Shown here in pieces: positions 6,026 through 6,051 of a stretch of 6,051 bases of DNA. Positions within the stretch are counted from its first letter, which is position 1. Each line of letters opens with the position of its first letter. This DNA is from Nitrosomonas sp. (lineage in GTDB: Bacteria; Pseudomonadota; Gammaproteobacteria; Burkholderiales; Nitrosomonadaceae). A program made the position numbers and the translations under genes. The notes beneath the pieces were generated by a model that did not search any database, was not told where the DNA came from, and was given only the letters and a program-made list of their open reading frames with translations. The stretch is from NCBI GenBank assembly GCA_003514765.1, contig DOOY01000127.1, forward strand, positions 1-6,051. Direction: 5' to 3'.

Positions 6026-6051
6026 TACTCCATCAACTGGGTAATGGTAAG

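Overview
The window looks like an ordinary chromosomal segment of a moderately AT-rich betaproteobacterium. The nusB-thiL-pgpA order, a RibB protein with a degenerate GTP cyclohydrolase II-like tail (RibBX type), a lipoprotein-type MltF and the style of the tRNA-Arg all fit that group. Nitrosomonadales (Nitrosomonas-like) is my best guess, but this is inference from protein style and not from a database match.

Layout, all on the + strand: a tRNA-Arg(CCG) gene (127-203) with a plausible promoter just upstream; a 103-bp leader that can fold over the start of mltF; mltF (307-1659), a lipid-anchored lytic transglycosylase with a solute-binding-like sensor domain; a 71-bp gap with two abutting small hairpins; ribE (1731-2357) and ribBX (2354-3460), translationally coupled by an ATGA overlap; a 74-bp AT-rich gap; ribH (3535-4020) overlapping nusB (4010-4483, GTG start); a 44-bp gap without a good ribosome binding site; thiL (4528-5499, GTG start) overlapping pgpA (5480-6025). 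The last 26 bases lie after pgpA and may already belong to another gene.

Three of the riboflavin enzymes are here. RibBX makes 3,4-dihydroxy-2-butanone 4-phosphate, RibH condenses it with the pyrimidine to give lumazine, and RibE dismutates lumazine to riboflavin. The GTP branch (a true RibA and RibD) is not in the window and must be encoded elsewhere, because the C-terminal domain of RibBX lacks the zinc cysteines. NusB (rRNA antitermination), ThiL (last step to thiamine diphosphate) and PgpA (phosphatidylglycerol synthesis) are housekeeping partners carried along in a tightly packed, probably co-transcribed cluster. No FMN or TPP riboswitch is visible.

I find no mobile element, CRISPR array, phage gene or evidently new system. 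The most notable non-coding signal is a 15-pair inverted repeat (235-250 with 293-307) that would bury the mltF start region. The remaining observations are modest.
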